Both the position numbers and the translations under genes were made by a program. A stretch of 64,000 bases of DNA from Tubulanus polymorphus (taxonomy: Eukaryota > Nemertea > Palaeonemertea > Tubulaniformes > Tubulanidae): positions 11,034,278 through 11,098,277 of the forward strand of contig NC_134030.1 in assembly GCF_964204645.1 (NCBI RefSeq), read 5' to 3'. Below the pieces are notes generated by a model that saw only the letters and a list, made by a program, of their open reading frames with translations, was not told the DNA's origin and searched no databases. Below, piece after piece: positions 1-11,476 of the stretch (position 1 is its first letter; each line of letters starts with the position of its first letter).

Positions 1-229
1 AACGAAGTCCGTGACAAATACATTGAAATTACAAATACATTCATTACATTGAATCAAATTGCTTAACTATAATTGTATCCCTTTTTTCGGCGATCATCGT
101 TCCTAGGAAAACCAGAATGCGATAAGTATCCCGTATGGTTTTAATATATTCACCAATAGATTACCACAGTGGTAATGTTAAGTAGGCTGACCTGTCCTCG
201 CAGCAATAAATCGTTAAAACAAACGTTCG

Positions 230-530
230 CTTTCTCGACCTCGCCAAAACAAACTTTATAGCGAGAAATCAAATATAAACGCGAGAAAACAAAATTTAAC
301 TCGAGAAAACAAAAATCAGGCGACGAAACAAAATAATTTGTTTTTTGTTTTCTCGCTCAAAATATCTGTTTTCTCGCGTTAATATTTGTTTTGGCAACCC
401 CGCCAAAACAAAAAATGTGTTTGCTTGCCCCGCCAAAACAAAAATTAACGCGAGAAAACAAATATTTTACACGAGAAAACAAAATAATTTGTTTTCTGTA
501 TTGAAGAATTTCCTCGATACATCTAATGTA
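230..530. repeat. Array of short GAGAAAACAAA / CGCCAAAACAAA motifs, both orientations
   Basis: Roughly a dozen copies of a ~10-16-base motif, such as GCGAGAAAACAAA and CCCGCCAAAACAAA, lie in about 300 bp. Some are reversed (TTTGTTTTCTCGCG), so hairpins are possible. The frame at 345-545 only reads through this array and is not a gene. A related array is at 46270-46525, and weaker copies lie at 15600-15690. The role is unknown; it could be simple repeat expansion or a cluster of binding sites. Confidence 0.75.
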
Positions 531-1467
531 CAGCGTTGCGGTTGACTTGTACGATTAGCCATGGCATCCATTGTGAATCATCAGTAGATGGCAGCACCTT
601 AAAATTAGATCAATAAACTAACCCATTACTTAAACAAATACTCGATATTTGCTCTTCAAATTCTACAAGCCATCATATCCCCGTGGAAGCATGGAATACC
701 GAAGCCGCCAGTCTTCTTCGATTTTCGATCAATCAATGTTTGTTTTTTCCAAAGGATGCAAAAGGATATAGACTTTTTTAAACTTTCTCGGAATATACAA
801 ATCGTAAAAAAGTGGCCTGGCACGGGTTTTTATCGTATGAGCACAGACTACGTTAGAGGGGTCTGAATCAACTGCCCTGTGAATCAGCCACGTAAATAAA
901 CAACAGAGAGAAATCAGGGCTACACTAAGCGCAGAAAAAGAATAGCCATTAGGACTTCTAAAAATGAAATTTGACTACGAAATTTAAAAAAAACAACTTT
1001 TAATCACTAAGTAAAAGGATAGACATTAATCTCATGACAGCATCCTCATAAAAAAAGGAACACTGAGAGGGCACCTTAAGTGCCTACCTCACGAGTACAA
1101 TTAGTTTCAAAGCAAGAGGCTGTCTTGTCACAGGCTTTTACAGGCCTTCAATTGACGGTAAATGATGATATGATATGATATTATGTGATATTATATGATA
1201 CGATATGTTCGAATGAGCGCAGATTTTTCAAAACCGATCCGAATTCAAAGGAATCCCTACAAAAGGTTACGGTAGACTCCGTTTATTCCAAATTAGATTG
1301 CCTCGTGATGAGAACTTTTCCCTGCTCCGATTGCCCTGGAATACATATACGCGTACCTCGGGGAGAATTAATTGTTCTCGATAGATACGAGGCAAGTGGA
1401 GTCTAGCTGTATTTGTATTTCTTCATGGTCCCGTGAATTTGGTGCCACGTGTTGCATAGTGATTGCG
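531..1467. other. Non-coding sequence shared with unit B
   Basis: This stretch matches 46526-47467 closely. It holds a short TGATATGATAT-type microsatellite near 1160-1205. A frame at 1185-1406 has a partly conserved counterpart in B, but its upstream part differs in frame between the copies and it resembles no family I know. No gene is called. Confidence 0.6.
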
Positions 1468-1917
1468 ATTCGATTTATTGAATAGATTCAATAAGAATTA
1501 TAATAGGTTTCTTTAACTCTGACTAAATAATACTAACTTATTCAATTGTATTGTTTTTCTAATGTTTTTCTAATATTTCTTATTGATATCAAATTACTTT
1601 ACATTTGACTAGAATTCAACTAAAATAATATATGAATATGATTTATACTTTTCCAAATATTCATAATAAAATCTGTGAGATAAATAGATATTGAAACAGA
1701 AATATGTATGATAAAACTATTTATTAATCTATGTATGGCAAGAATCTTTGATTCTTACTCATACTTGAATACGTATTTAATACATTGATACGTATTTAAT
1801 ACGTATTCAATACATTGATACCTCAACCCTCCTTTTATAACATAAATATAATTTACTCATTTTCATACATTTCAACTAATATATTTTATATTTTCAGCTA
1901 ATTTAACAGTCGATTTC

Positions 1918-2235
1918 TTATTTTGATTCATATAATTTTTCATCAAGTTCACGAATATACATGTGATTCCTTAATGATTTTTTATTTTTATATCTTTTAT
2001 TGCATATTTCACAGCATTTAATATTATTCAATCTATCTGAAATATAATTTATATTTTCTATTAATTCAGTGTATCTAATTTTACAGCAATCATAGAATTC
2101 TAACAACTGTTTTATAGCATAAACTGAGAATGAAAATAAACCTGAAATCATAATAATTGATCTAATATTCTGTTGATTTTTATACATTAGATGTAATATT
2201 TCTAATACCTTATTTTCACTCATTTTTATAGTCAA
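1918..2235 (-). CDS. Hypothetical small protein, one hydrophobic segment plus a C2H2-like motif
   Basis: A 105-residue frame with no introns. It has one hydrophobic stretch (about residues 28-45, IIMISGLFSFSVYAI) that could span a membrane. A Cys-x2-Cys...His pattern (EICNKRYKNKKSLRNH) near the C-terminus looks like part of a C2H2 finger. A second Met at residue 5 could be the start. It lies head-to-tail with the 2271-2489 frame, 35 bp apart on the same strand. I do not recognise the family. It sits in the AT-rich island, so it probably belongs to an inserted element and may be decayed. Confidence 0.35.
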   Translation of the reverse strand: MTIKMSENKVLEILHLMYKNQQNIRSIIMISGLFSFSVYAIKQLLEFYDCCKIRYTELIENINYISDRLNNIKCCEICNKRYKNKKSLRNHMYIRELDEKLYESK

Positions 2236-2270
2236 AATATATAGAACAAATTAAATTAAAAGATGCTGTT

Positions 2271-2489
2271 TTAATCCTCCAAATCATTTAAATCATTAAT
2301 TTTTTTATTGTTATTTTTTCTGTGATTGTTTCCATTTAACTTCTTTAATTTCTTACTCAATTTTATATTTTCATTAATCAAATCCTTACTGATATTTTCA
2401 TAATAAAAGAAAAGCGCAGCCAATATTAATCCTCCTGCTACTAAATAATGTTTCAAATCACTTTTCCCAGTTGGGATGAAACCATCCAT
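2271..2489 (-). CDS. Hypothetical single-pass membrane protein
   Basis: A 72-residue frame. It has a short polar N-terminus, a clear hydrophobic helix at about residues 14-30 (HYLVAGGLILAALFFYY) and a charged Lys/Asn/Asp-rich tail with coiled-coil character. This layout is common among small membrane proteins of DNA viruses and virus-like transposons, but no homolog is recognised. It is upstream of, and on the same strand as, the 1918-2235 frame. AT-rich DNA can yield chance hydrophobic frames, so confidence is moderate at best. Confidence 0.38.
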   Translation of the reverse strand: MDGFIPTGKSDLKHYLVAGGLILAALFFYYENISKDLINENIKLSKKLKKLNGNNHRKNNNKKINDLNDLED

Positions 2490-2604
2490 TTATTTAAGAA
2501 AGAAATTAGAAAATTAATAAATATTTGCTAGTTTGTAACTAAATATTTTATAATCATTTTTAAAATATTAAACTTTTAAATGATTAAATCAAATAACAAT
2601 TAAA

Positions 2605-2995
2605 TTTACAGCCAAACAATTTAACATTTCAACAGTCTAACAATTTAACATTTCAACAGTCGAACAATTTAACATTTTAACAGTCTAACAATTTAACATT
2701 TCAACAGTCGAACAATTTAACATTTTAACAGTCGAACAATTTAACATTTTAACAGTCAAACAATTTAACATTTCAACTGTCAAACAATTTATCATTTCAA
2801 CTGTCAAACAATTTATCATTTCAACTGCCAAACAATTTATCATTTCAACTGTCAAACAATTTATCATTTCAACTGTCAAACAATTTATCATTTCAACTGT
2901 CAAACAATTTATCATTTCAACTGTCAAACAATTTATCATTTCAACTGTCAAACAATTTATCATTTTAACTGTCAAAAAATTTATCATTTTAACAG
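2605..2995. repeat. 24-bp minisatellite, about 16 copies
   Basis: The unit is close to CAACTGTCAAACAATTTATC followed by ATTT, with slow drift from one end to the other (GTCTAAC, GTCGAAC, GTCAAAC variants). Because 24 is a multiple of three, the minus strand reads as a long MINCLTVE repeat at 2685-2987. That frame is a by-product of the repeat and is not called as a gene. Confidence 0.9.
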
Positions 2996-3016
2996 TCTAT
3001 TAGATATTTAAATCAT

Positions 3017-3690
3017 TTAACTCAATTCAATAATTATTTGACTATTTAATTTATTTTTAATGTAGAATTGTTCCTCTTTACACCAGTTTTTATGTTTAAT
3101 TGTTTGATAATGCTTTGATTTATGTGATTTTGAATATTTACCTCCGCAATAACAATGCATTTTTTCATTAGGATTAAATCTTTTGAATTCATTTTCTAAA
3201 TCACATTGAATTGCAATATCTTTATAAGAATTATTATTAACTGATTCACATTGAATACCAATATTTGATGAATTTTCATTATAGATAATTTGTTTATTAT
3301 CAAAATTGAAATAATATAATTGTCTTTTTTCAATTCTTAAGTTAATCAAATCATTGTAATCTTTAGAAAGTATTATATCACTTTTTCTTTCATTGAAAGG
3401 AGTTTTAAGAATATGTATTATGTTTTCATCTAAAGTTCCTTTAAAATTAAAAACTGTATTGAACATTTTAGGATTTTTAACACCATTATCAAAAGTATCA
3501 ATAAGTTCAGTAATTAAATATGTTTCATTTGATAATATTTGATTAATTACAGTAATATTTTCAATATATAATGTCTTGCGGACACTAAATTTGTTGCTGA
3601 AATATAATTTTTAATGTTAAACTGTGAAAATGATTTATTGGTTTCATTGATTTCGATTTTAAAGTTGGGTTCTTCTTCTTCTTTCTTCAT
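3017..3690 (-). pseudogene. Unrecognised gene with a Cys-His motif, split by one frameshift
   Basis: A minus-strand frame starts at ATG 3690-3688 (MKKEEE...) and runs to about 3570, where the reading frame slips. The following frame is then open to 3017. Joined conceptually this gives about 225 residues. The C-terminal part has C-Y-C-G-G-K-Y...K..H..T..H..W, a small zinc-binding-like motif. Motifs of this kind occur in proteins of large DNA viruses and some transposons (recall only). The slip lies near AATTTAGTGTCCGCAAG and could be decay or a sequencing error. The function is unknown. Confidence 0.4.
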
Positions 3691-3724
3691 TTTTATAACA
3701 AAAGTTTTATTAAAACTCATTCAA

Positions 3725-4170
3725 ATATAAATATTCAATGTTTTAAATATGAATTATTTCACTCGTTAATTACTCGTTACTTTTTATATTAAAAATCAAG
3801 AATTTAACACATAATTATATAAATATTCACTGTTTTAAATATGAATTATTTCATTCGTTAATTACTCGTTACTTTTATATTGAAAATAAGAATTTAACAC
3901 ATATAAATATAAATATTCACTGTTTTAAATATGAATTATTTCACTCACACTTTACTCACATTTTTTATGTTAAAAAATAAGAATTTAACGCTTATAAATA
4001 CAAATATTCACTGTTTTAAATATGAATTATTTCACTCACACTTTACCCACACTTTTTATGTTTAAAAATCAAGAATTTAACACATATAAATATAAATATT
4101 CACTGTTTTAAATATGAATTATTTCACTCACACTTAACTAACACTTTTTATGTTTAAAAATCTAACTCAT
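3725..4170. repeat. ~91-bp tandem repeat, five copies
   Basis: Each unit contains TATGAATTATTTCACTC followed by a TTTTTATRTTAAAAAT stretch and AAGAATTTAACRC. Copies start near 3749, 3841, 3930, 4021 and 4111. A partial inverted copy lies at about 6060-6113, which links this repeat to the second AT-rich fragment. Confidence 0.85.
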
Positions 4171-4311
4171 ACAAATATAAATATTGAAATATGTTTAATA
4201 TATATCTATATATCTATCTATAAGAGCTTTTCTACGAACACTTTATATTGAATAATCTATCAATTTATATGTTTTTCATATATATTTTATTCATGTATAT
4301 AAATATTTTAA

Positions 4312-4580
4312 GAGTAATAGGGGAAATAGGCTTTCAGATTAAAGGTTGAAAGGGCGAGTGAGGAAAAATGAAAAATATGAAAATAACAATAATTTCTACT
4401 TGAATTAGGAGTGAAACTCATAAAAAATGAAAAATAAATTCGAGCGTGCGAGAATTATTTTTCATTTTTATGAGTTTCGCGACTAATTCAAGTAGAAATT
4501 GTTGTTATTTTCATATTTTTTCATTTTTTATGAGCTCGACCTTTCGACCTTTGATCTGAAAGCCTATTTCCCCTATTACT
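4312..4580. repeat. Long imperfect hairpin (foldback) at the edge of the AT-rich island
   Basis: The arms AGTAATAGGGGAAATAGGCT and AGCCTATTTCCCCTATTACT face each other around a centre near 4446, giving about 130 bp per arm. The hairpin sits exactly between the AT-rich island and sequence shared with unit B, which resumes at 4583 (CCGCAATATCAACAACG). It could be a MITE or the terminal structure of the AT-rich element. Confidence 0.75.
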
Positions 4581-5785
4581 ACCGCAATATCAACAACGTA
4601 ACCTTTGCAATTTCTAACAAATATTATTCCCTGATTTAAACAATTTTATGAAAATTAAGACAAATACTTTCATTTAAAAGATAAGATTCAAGATGTGAAT
4701 TACAAGGTAAGACTGACTGTGCAGAACACTCCACACTGCGGGCGTGTCTTCATAAGCTACTACTACAGTAGTTGCATATATCCTGAACTAGTTGGTGTAT
4801 ATGCCGTTAGGATCGGATCCAGGAGTGGACGTAGGGTAGCACCATGGGCATGGCTCATTTTCATTGGAGAGACGGAGATGGCCTATTCCCACCCCCCCCC
4901 CCCCACAAAATGTAGAAAAAAAGAGCCTGGATTTAATGGACCGCCGCCTGTTACGACGAAGCAGTTATACTAGATGTAACTCAGCATCCATGCGTTAATC
5001 CATCCGTGTAGCGAACGAACCCCCTAGAATTTTCAAAGTGGCCTCCAAAAAGTCAGGTAAAAAATAAATTGAAAATAAAGATTTTTCGAAATTTGAATAC
5101 AATGTTCATGTTTTTTTCGGAAAATGAAAAGTGCGCCTTATACAATACGATAAGTGTCATGCAAAAGGTCTAGATGCGCGACTGTTAGAAATGATGTATA
5201 CTGTAATCCGCTGCATTGCATTTCTACTGAATATTTATGAGAAACGGTAAAAATCAATACATTATTTGTCACATTATCGAAATCCAATGCGATGCAAAGG
5301 AAAAGGTAAGCTCATGTGGCAAAAGATTGAACAAAGTGTCGTTCAGAGAAATCTACCGAAGGTGAAAATTCAACAATTACCGAAGAAAAAATGAGAAAGA
5401 TTTCTTCAAAGAAATCGGAAAATCGACGAATAGCTGATAGTTGAAGATTCGCAGCAAACAAAACTGATCGACTACGTTGAGTTTCCTTCAACTTGTGGAT
5501 AGTAAACGAAAATAACTTTCAAACTACGTACGTAAGGGTGAAAATTAAGTATACGTTTAAAGTACGTGAAAGAACCTGAAGACCACAGGAAAAACACTAT
5601 ATCCATTGATGAATGGATAAAAAAAATCATAAAGAAAAAATTGTCTAAATGGGAATAGACAGCCTTTGGAGCGATGGTGAAATATACACGAGAACTTGAC
5701 GTAAGTCGGTAAGGTGGCTGCAATCGAGGGACTGTGTATCTGCGTGGATTACCCTTATATTAAGTGGCTGGGATCGAGGTGCTGT

Positions 5786-5908
5786 GAGTAATAGGGATAA
5801 TGGGGGTTCATACCAAAGGTCGAAGGGTCGAAAATAAATTCAAGCACACTCGAATTTATTTTTCGACCCCTCAACCTTTGTTATATACCCCCATTATCCC
5901 TATTACTC
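5786..5908. repeat. Hairpin with 22-bp perfect ends, related to the 4312-4580 foldback
   Basis: The arms begin GAGTAATAGGGATAATGGGG and end CCCCATTATCCCTATTACTC. The outer side is followed by TTAAAATATTCATATATA, the inverse of the sequence preceding the 4312 hairpin. The two hairpins therefore look like the same kind of terminus in opposite orientation. Confidence 0.75.
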
Positions 5909-6113
5909 TTAAAATATTCATATATATGAATATGAATAACTTCTAAAATCAATTTTAATAAAAAATTTGATATTAAAATGGAAGCAAATAAGAAGTACTA
6001 CTGTCCAACATAATAATCTAGAAAAATAAGATCAAATATAGATTTCGAATGATAAAAAATCAATTTTTAACATAAAAAGTAACGATTGATTAACGAGTGA
6101 AATAATTCATATT
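5909..6113. other. Second AT-rich fragment, inverted relative to 3725-4312
   Basis: Sequence near 6060-6113 (AAAAAGTAACGATTGATTAACG, and AAATAATTCATATTT) is the reverse complement of the ~91-bp repeat unit at 3749-3800. AT content drops sharply after 6113. It appears to be a fragment of the same AT-rich element as 1468-4312. Confidence 0.6.
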
Positions 6114-8000
6114 TAATTGGGGCCACGGGAAAATGTCGGCCTTCGAAAAATTCCGATTATGAGTAAGACGGATTTTGGGGGTTTTCTAAGGAAAATCCAA
6201 ATTTGTAACAAATTAAGACCCTTAACCTTAAAAACTGAGTGACACGGGGTCAATACTCTATTCTATAGACGACTAATATTGCAAACATGCGTTAAACATG
6301 ACAGAAAGATCGATCCACCAGTTTATATATAGACGCTGAGCACCAGTAACGATCATTTAAAAAGAACTGAAATTAGCCATTGCTTTGAAATGCTTAATAT
6401 TTTAGCCGACATAGCCGAAGTTCCGACTTCTAGAATCCGACTATGAGATAGGAAAATGAACTAAAAAAACGGGACCTTGGAATTTCGGCCGACTGAGCCT
6501 ATCTTCCAACTCAAAGCTGTCCGACTTACCGTACGCCAGTTCTACTGTACAAATATGCTAACCCATTGTCACTCAGACCACGGATGGCAGAAATGATTGC
6601 TCTCTGGACGTTTTGGCAACATTACACCGCAGTAAACTGAATTCGACGTTGCTGACACTGGTCACTGGTTTGAACTTTGGTTCAGCCATTAGGCTACTTA
6701 GAAATATGACTTTTAAATCGGCTATTTCAGCACGTGCTCACTGTTATTGTTTATCTTAGCAGGAGCGTGTTTCTGACGTCATCTCTGACAAACGATCGCG
6801 GCTTCCAGTCATTTCACTAGACATTTCATGCGATATTTTATCGTTTTGGGAGTGATTTGAATTAATAAACTCTTACCATTGTATAGTGTTGCTACCGTTG
6901 TATATGACATGATAATCGTATAAGTGAGTAGCACTGTAAGGCCAGTGAATACGGTTAACAAATGGTGTTTATTTTATCGATTATACACTAACTAGCACGC
7001 ACACGTGCTTGTGTTGATTGTCATATGTGGTGTTTATTTTACCTTTTTCTCCATCAAAATGATCCGTACACGAAGTTGTCAAGTTTTACAATCTTTATTG
7101 CTCCGTAAGCTAAGATAAGATAAAATTGATAGTTGGGGGTCTAAAAAGATCACACATAAAAAGTACAATACAGGAAAGACACAAAATAACACAGACTGAT
7201 CACTACAATTTTCAGTTAAAAATACAGTTATCTAAGTACTTGGCTAGTTTCGTACGCATTGACTTATTTTCACAGTTTAGTAATTCATTATACATGAGAG
7301 TATTTAGTTAACATCATAAATAGCGCCATCCGCGGGTTGTATATGAACTATATGCACGGAGTGAAGGATAAATAGATGACTATTCCGCTAACTATTACGG
7401 CTAATTCGTGCTCCTTTTTTTCAATAAGTAACATCTCAGGTCGTCATATGTATATTAAAGTTTCTTCTGGTTAAGAAATCGCGGAAAGTACAATTTTATG
7501 GCATTTGCCCTATATATGCTGAAGTCTTTATTGATTAACAATACTCGACGCCCCGACCGTGACCAGACCTTGATACCATCTCTACCATCTACATGTATAT
7601 AGGGATATCATGACTCTTATTCACACTACCATCAATTGCGGATACATTTCTGGAATGGCCCTTGTTACAACATAATCAGTTGAAATGCAAAGGATTTTTA
7701 TGGAATGTGTTAAGATTGACACGGGGATGACTCAATTCAAAATGACTTTTAGTTAATCTACTGGGGATAAGGTTTATACCATTCCATACAACAAAGCCCA
7801 GAATATCAGTTATTACCTATGGTAGGGGGTCTGATTCACACAGCAAATTATTAGAAAGATTTGAAATAATTCAGACAGTAATTTCTCAAAAACAACTTTA
7901 CCTTCCTTATGTCCGGCACTGCATACAAATTTCCCGTTTCCAGTATTTCGAAGTAACCAAAAAGTCTATGTAAGGCCACCAACGGAAGAGCATTGAAATC

Positions 8001-9542
8001 TTATCCAACGAGACTATTTTTACGTGGTGAAATTGTGATATGTGGCATGAAACGTTTTATGTCTGCTAATATTTTGTCAACAGAGTTGATAAGTTCTTTT
8101 CCGTACTTGTCCACTATCACTGGTGAATACATAGTAGCATTTTCCCCTATTTCACATTCGCTTTTACCTACCATACACCTTTTGTAGTGCTGATTTAAAG
8201 CAGCCCCCTTGTCAACGCGAGTTTTAACCCCTTTCATTGCGTGTTTTCTCGTCACCTCTCAGCATAAGTGATTGTGCGCACGCGCACACGTGCTGGGATT
8301 CAATATCGACTTGACCCACCAGCCCGGCCGGCTGGCTGGGAGACGATGAAGCACGTAAAGCGTAACCAGGTCATCTTCCACTCTGTAATTCTGGTAGTGG
8401 TCAAGAAGAAGGCATTTCGAAACGTATAATTTGGATAAGGATCTGTTTGTACTCAGATAATGCAGAATCTGCGCGTACGTTTTATGTTCGGGTAGTTGCG
8501 GTATGATAATTTCGTCAGTATCGACGACTACGATGTGTTCGTTTTGTACATGTTCCTCAAAAAACATTCGTTGATACTCGCCTTCTCACACAAAGCATCG
8601 ATTCATGCAAGCCGTCACCCAGTGGCGTCCCGATGTTGCGATAGTCGACGTAGTCTAACTCCCGATAATATCTGAAAACTTTATCCGCCTTGGCGCCGAT
8701 AGTGTTGTTGTATATGCTGACGCTTTTCACCCCTAAAATACGTATAAGCTCCATCCACTCTATCAATCTGTACGGATTCAAATCGCCGTAGGTACATGTA
8801 GCTAACGCAGGCAGAGTAGTCCCGCCTTTTCAAAGGCTTCTCCGAGACTTGTACAGGTAAGAATTTGGTTGGCATTTCATGTGGCTCGGAAATGACGGAC
8901 ACGAAACTTGGAACAAGTAAGTCCGACAGAGGACAATTTATCGTATAACTTCTATAAAGCATACCGTAATGGTAACTACCAAAACCGATTGATTTCTGTT
9001 CTCCGTTAACTAATAAGTGATGATATGATGACGTTTTATTCGAATACCACAGCAAACAGTAAAACCGGTATATCTCAATGAGGACCGATGCAACGCCGGA
9101 CAATCGCACAATCGGTCGAACCATCAACTCTGGTCGGTCGTCGACGAAGGCGGCGTGGACACGGAGGCCGAATGCGCCGTTCATTATCTGCCAGTCATTG
9201 ATGTAAAGCAGCTTAAACTGAGTTGAAGTTGACAGTTCCCATCGCACTGGGCCGTTTATATAATTCTTTTAGGTAGTGACATATCGAGGTGTATGATGTC
9301 AGCCGCTGTTTTCCGATCAAGGATGCGGGAGTCACTCTCTTGAATACTACCTACATCAACCCCTTTTCTCTTTTTGAATATGATATAATTCCCCATGGGC
9401 GCTGGTTATTTTAACAATGTTCCGTTCATGGACTAACTCAAATTTCAGTTTATTACGTCTAATAACCTTTCGTCGTGAGGTACACAACGCACGCGAGTAA
9501 AATGATTCTTGTAACGCTTAGTAATCCGTTGAAATCCCGCAT
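8001..9542 (-). pseudogene. GT92-family glycosyltransferase, decayed (unit A copy)
   Basis: The ancestor was a type II Golgi-type enzyme of family GT92 (formerly DUF23), a family that includes galactosyltransferases. From the start ATG (9542-9540) there is a short cytosolic end and a signal anchor (RIILLACVVYLTT), then a TAG stop shortly after. The catalytic region is in pieces: a frame at 9247-8681, then NPYRLIEWMELIRILGVKSV, then VVVDTDEIIIP with the DxD-like metal site, then ASRPGWWVK and HYKRCM near the end. Frames shift near 9267 (one base fewer than B), near 8790 and again near 8570 and 8258. A deletion has removed the intron and the start of exon 2 seen in unit B. It is not expected to be functional. 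The family call is confident. Confidence 0.82.
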
Positions 9543-9809
9543 CACCGTAGTTCTCTACAATAGAAAAGAGAGAAAAAATGTTTCTCAGCTGGCGAAATAG
9601 CAAAATATAGTCAAGCCCGCTTAACGAACTGGGCATAATGTCGGATTTTTACGTACATCACATGGTAATCAAAAGGCCCGTTATTACACCTGTTAAAGCT
9701 TTTACATATAAACTCGTCCGAGAAAATAATGTAAAATCCAAAAAATCATCTTCTTTCAGACTGCTTTCGATAAACCATTGTTGAAAAATGGTAGTTGAAC
9801 CAGGACAAT

Positions 9810-10050
9810 CCTCGGAAAAGTGTGCAAACGTTGTTTTGGCATTAAAACGAGGGGCGTTACTCGAAAAAGAGTTAAATCGCTGTTTTGACGCTAAAACGAG
9901 TGGCGTCCCTAGAAAAAGTGTGAAATAGCTGTTTTGGAACATAAACGAGGGGCGCTCTTGGAACAGGTGTGAACTCGCATTTCGGCACAGCAATCAGGGG
10001 CGCTCCTCAAAATAGTGCGAAATCGCTGTTTTGGCACTAAAACGAGGGGC
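9810..10050. repeat. ~50-bp minisatellite, about five copies
   Basis: The units contain GAAATCGCTGTTTTGGCACT and AAAACGAGGGGCGCTCCT. The same array is at 52025-52230 in unit B with about four copies. It lies just upstream of the GT92 start on the minus strand, so it may sit in the old promoter region. Frames reading through it are not genes. Confidence 0.8.
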
Positions 10051-11476
10051 GCCCAAGTGTGAAATTACAATTGTTAAGTCGATCCCCATCTTGATGGTAA
10101 AACGAGAATGCCTCTTGAAGAAATCTCGATCTGCAGGCAGGCGGGTTTAGGCGGGCAGGCAGGCAGGCGTTTCTTTAAGAATTTTTCAACATCTTTTGTT
10201 CACATCTTTTGAACAAAGATTTATTGAAATTCGGCACCAGACAGAAAGGATTTTTTAGCATGAACTGACCTGGCCTTTTGTTGTTTCGAAATATCATCAA
10301 AATCATCCGCAACTCTGCCATAATATACGCACTGGATCTATGAGAAACAATGAACATTATGGACAAAAATGGCAGTAAAAAGCAGCATATTGCTATCAAC
10401 GACCTCCTTAATGAACTGGACATAATCAATATATTACTGTACTACAACGGTCTATCAAATGCTAACAATTGTAAATTTCTACTATATGGTGATACAGAAA
10501 AGTCACATCATTTACTAACAATCAAATTATAGCTATAACCGCAAAATTTATTCTAGAAAATTACGAGAGAATGCCATAACAAGTTTTTCTTCAACTCTTA
10601 ATTACGTATGACTACGTTTACTTTATTTTGTTTGTTGTTTATGCCATCTATAAACATAATGTTTACATGTTTAATCTTGCCCAAAATGCCGTTCATGGCG
10701 CGTGGCGAGATAATGTTTTGTAAAATCTTTTTCTTATGATGTCAATAAACTAATATTATATTTTAAAAAAAGTAAAAAGCAGATTAAATAACTGTAAAAT
10801 TTCATTTATGGTTGACAGGTTGCTACCTCTGCCCGTCGTTTACTCTAGCTGTCAACGGTGAACGTTCAACTGCTGTCAATACTGACACGAGGAACGCAGT
10901 GTAACTCTACACGTGTAATAATGCAACTGGACTAGCGAAAAATGGATTTGGAGATTGAATAAAATCTCAGGCTTGTTCTCGCTGAAATCCTGGTCTTATA
11001 GGCCTGTACTTAGGGCAGGTATTGGACTGCGATCGGATTTCCATTTTTACCTCCAAGCACCATTTCAAGAAAGTCTACCAAAAAGGTCCACATTTCGAGA
11101 AAAAAAACAAACCGCCCGTAAAATCAGTCACTCTATATGGCCTCCACCAGATGAAAATAGTAAGTAAAGATATGACCAAGTCTGAATTCAGGAGAAAGAA
11201 TCTAGTTGTTATTTTATTGCATATTGTTCCGAGATTTTTTTCCGAATTCTTGATGATAATTTGATTTGATTTTTTTTTGAAGTTATGAAGGGTTGTGTTT
11301 TCGTCTTGAAAATGTGAGGAACATTTGATACTGCGAAATACGTTCAGGGAATGGCCGTGTATCACTTACCACTAAGGATATTTAAATCCAAGAATTATTG
11401 AGATGGACACTAGAAATGGTCATTTCTCTTGATGATGTACTACGAATCCCAGTGTCCCTCTTTAAACCCTGTGTCT
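10051..11476. other. Intergenic, no gene supported
   Basis: The stretch includes a GCAGGCAGGCGGG simple repeat near 10135-10170. An open stretch at 10955-11167 has a counterpart at 52711-52873, ending before a GTAAGT. It could be a first exon of something unrecognised, but the two copies differ in frame near the end and no family is evident. Confidence 0.5.

Larger units (their letters stand above)
1468..4312. other. AT-rich island absent from unit B
   Basis: Where A has ~3.1 kb, B has only ~140 unrelated bases (47468-47608). The block is far more AT-rich than its surroundings. It contains several minus-strand frames without introns, a 24-bp minisatellite and a ~91-bp tandem repeat. A short inverted piece of the same AT-rich sequence recurs at 5909-6113. 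Compact, unspliced, AT-rich coding suggests an integrated virus-like or other selfish element, but no hallmark gene (capsid, polymerase or integrase) is visible. Its identity is open. Confidence 0.6.
4836..8000. other. Sequence mostly absent from unit B, no gene seen
   Basis: Unit B jumps from the equivalent of 4835 to the equivalent of about 7668, so ~2.8 kb is either inserted in A or deleted from B. The interval holds a poly-C tract near 4890, the 5786-5908 hairpin and an AT-rich fragment. The rest has no convincing gene. From about 7668 to 8000 it again matches unit B (about 47970-48311). Confidence 0.6.

Noticed and set aside
2685-2987. 100-codon minus-strand frame of MINCLTVE repeats
   Set aside because: It is the 24-bp minisatellite read in one frame. 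It has no start context, no non-repeat sequence and no other sign of coding.
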